Shown here: positions 63,591-64,000 of the stretch, piece by piece
How the letters are laid out: each line of letters opens with the position of its first letter
Position numbering within the stretch: position 1 is the stretch's first letter
Source: Streptomyces nigra
GTDB lineage: Bacteria > Actinomycetota > Actinomycetes > Streptomycetales > Streptomycetaceae
Reading direction: 5' to 3'
Assembly (NCBI RefSeq): GCF_003074055.1
Contig: NZ_CP029043.1
Span: 1,852,501-1,916,500, forward strand
DNA length: 64,000 nt
The notes under the pieces: generated by a model
The model's database searches: none
What the model was told of the DNA's origin: nothing
The model's input: only the letters and a program-made list of their open reading frames with translations
Made by a program: the position numbers and the translations under genes

Positions 63591-64000
63591 ATGGAAAGCA
63601 GCAACGCCGCGTCGGGCGGCAGCACGCGCCGTGAGGCCACCCGGCAGAAGCTCTACGAGGCGGCCGTCACGCTCATCGCCGAACAGGGCTTCTCCGCCAC
63701 CACGGTGGACGAGATCGCCGAGCGTGCCGGGGTGGCGAAGGGCACCGTCTACTACAACTTCGCCAGCAAGTCGGTCCTCTTCGAGGAGTTGCTGCGGCAC
63801 GGGGTGGGCCTGCTGACGGCCTCCCTGCGGGACGCCGCCGAGACGACGGCCCGCGAGGGCGGCAGCAAGGTGGACGCGCTCGACGCGATGATCCGCGCGG
63901 GCCTCGTCTTCATCGACCGCTACCCGTCGTTCACCCAGCTCTATGTGGCCGAGCTGTGGCGGACCAACCGGGCCTGGCAGTCCACGCTGATGGTGGTCAG
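63591..64000 (+). CDS. TetR-family transcriptional regulator (partial, C-terminus cut by window)
   Basis: At least 136 residues are visible. The N-terminal helix-turn-helix is TRREATRQKLYEAAVTLIAEQGFSATTVDEIAERAGVAKGTVYYNFASKSVLFEELL, a textbook TetR DNA-binding domain. The ligand domain begins after about residue 70. ATG 63591 is given as start; an in-frame GTG at 63564 overlaps the Pip stop (GTGA), with GGAG 8 nt upstream, and may be the true coupled start. As the last gene of the unit it likely represses its own promoter through the palindrome at 60625-60648 (inference). Confidence 0.93.
   Translation, partial: MESSNAASGGSTRREATRQKLYEAAVTLIAEQGFSATTVDEIAERAGVAKGTVYYNFASKSVLFEELLRHGVGLLTASLRDAAETTAREGGSKVDALDAMIRAGLVFIDRYPSFTQLYVAELWRTNRAWQSTLMVV

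Overview
The window is high-GC (about 70% or more) actinobacterial DNA, almost certainly a Streptomyces chromosome core segment. Evidence is the strong G/C third-position bias, frequent GTG starts, a bifunctional PriA in place of HisA, a division and cell-wall cluster ending in pgeF-yggS-sepF-yggT-divIVA, a eukaryotic-like IleRS behind a T-box, and Streptomyces-type small genes. No prophage, insertion sequence, CRISPR array, tRNA or rRNA was seen.

Layout. 1-5.3 kb (minus strand): histidine operon hisD-hisC-hisB-(52-codon membrane peptide)-hisH-priA-ridA-hisF, tightly packed with ATGA/GTGA overlaps; hisF runs off the left edge. 5.4-9.6 kb (plus): membrane protein, unknown protein, LON-domain protein, YbaK-type deacylase and a 24-residue gene resembling ribosomal protein bL37. 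9.7-13.7 kb (minus): DUF2567 membrane protein, ABC-2 exporter pair, NYN-domain protein. A 55-aa basic protein then faces dnaE (14.2-17.8 kb). 17.9-27 kb: DUF2252 protein, membrane protein plus DsbA-like protein, Tat-exported PhoD, dienelactone-hydrolase-like protein, MscS channel, SDR and CPA1 antiporter. 27-30 kb (minus): DksA-like protein with a histone-H1-like tail, lspA, RluA-type synthase, GNAT. 30.3-33.8 kb: T-box leader and ileS.

34-52 kb (minus, transcribed from about 52.1 kb): the complete dcw cluster rsmH-ftsL-ftsI-murE-murF-mraY-murD-ftsW-murG-ftsQ-ftsZ-pgeF-yggS-sepF-yggT-divIVA. It covers lipid-II synthesis, septal peptidoglycan polymerisation and cross-linking, the Z-ring and its membrane tether, and the polar-growth scaffold. 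No mraZ is visible upstream of rsmH. A beta-carbonic anhydrase diverges from the dcw promoter, followed by a MoxR-DUF58-transglutaminase cassette. After DUF3040, methyltransferase and HEPN-type genes, the right edge holds a three-gene unit: an ABC-ATPase-like protein with degraded motifs, a YhgE/Pip membrane protein and a TetR regulator cut by the window end. A 10+10 bp palindrome overlaps the promoter in front of this unit.

The window is mainly conserved housekeeping DNA. The best second-look items are the small genes (his-operon peptide, bL37-like gene, 55-aa protein), the GAHH variant of the IleRS HIGH motif behind a canonical T-box, the DksA/H1 chimera, the palindromes and leaders, and the degenerate ATPase/Pip/TetR unit. 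All family calls rest on motif recognition by eye; no database search was run.
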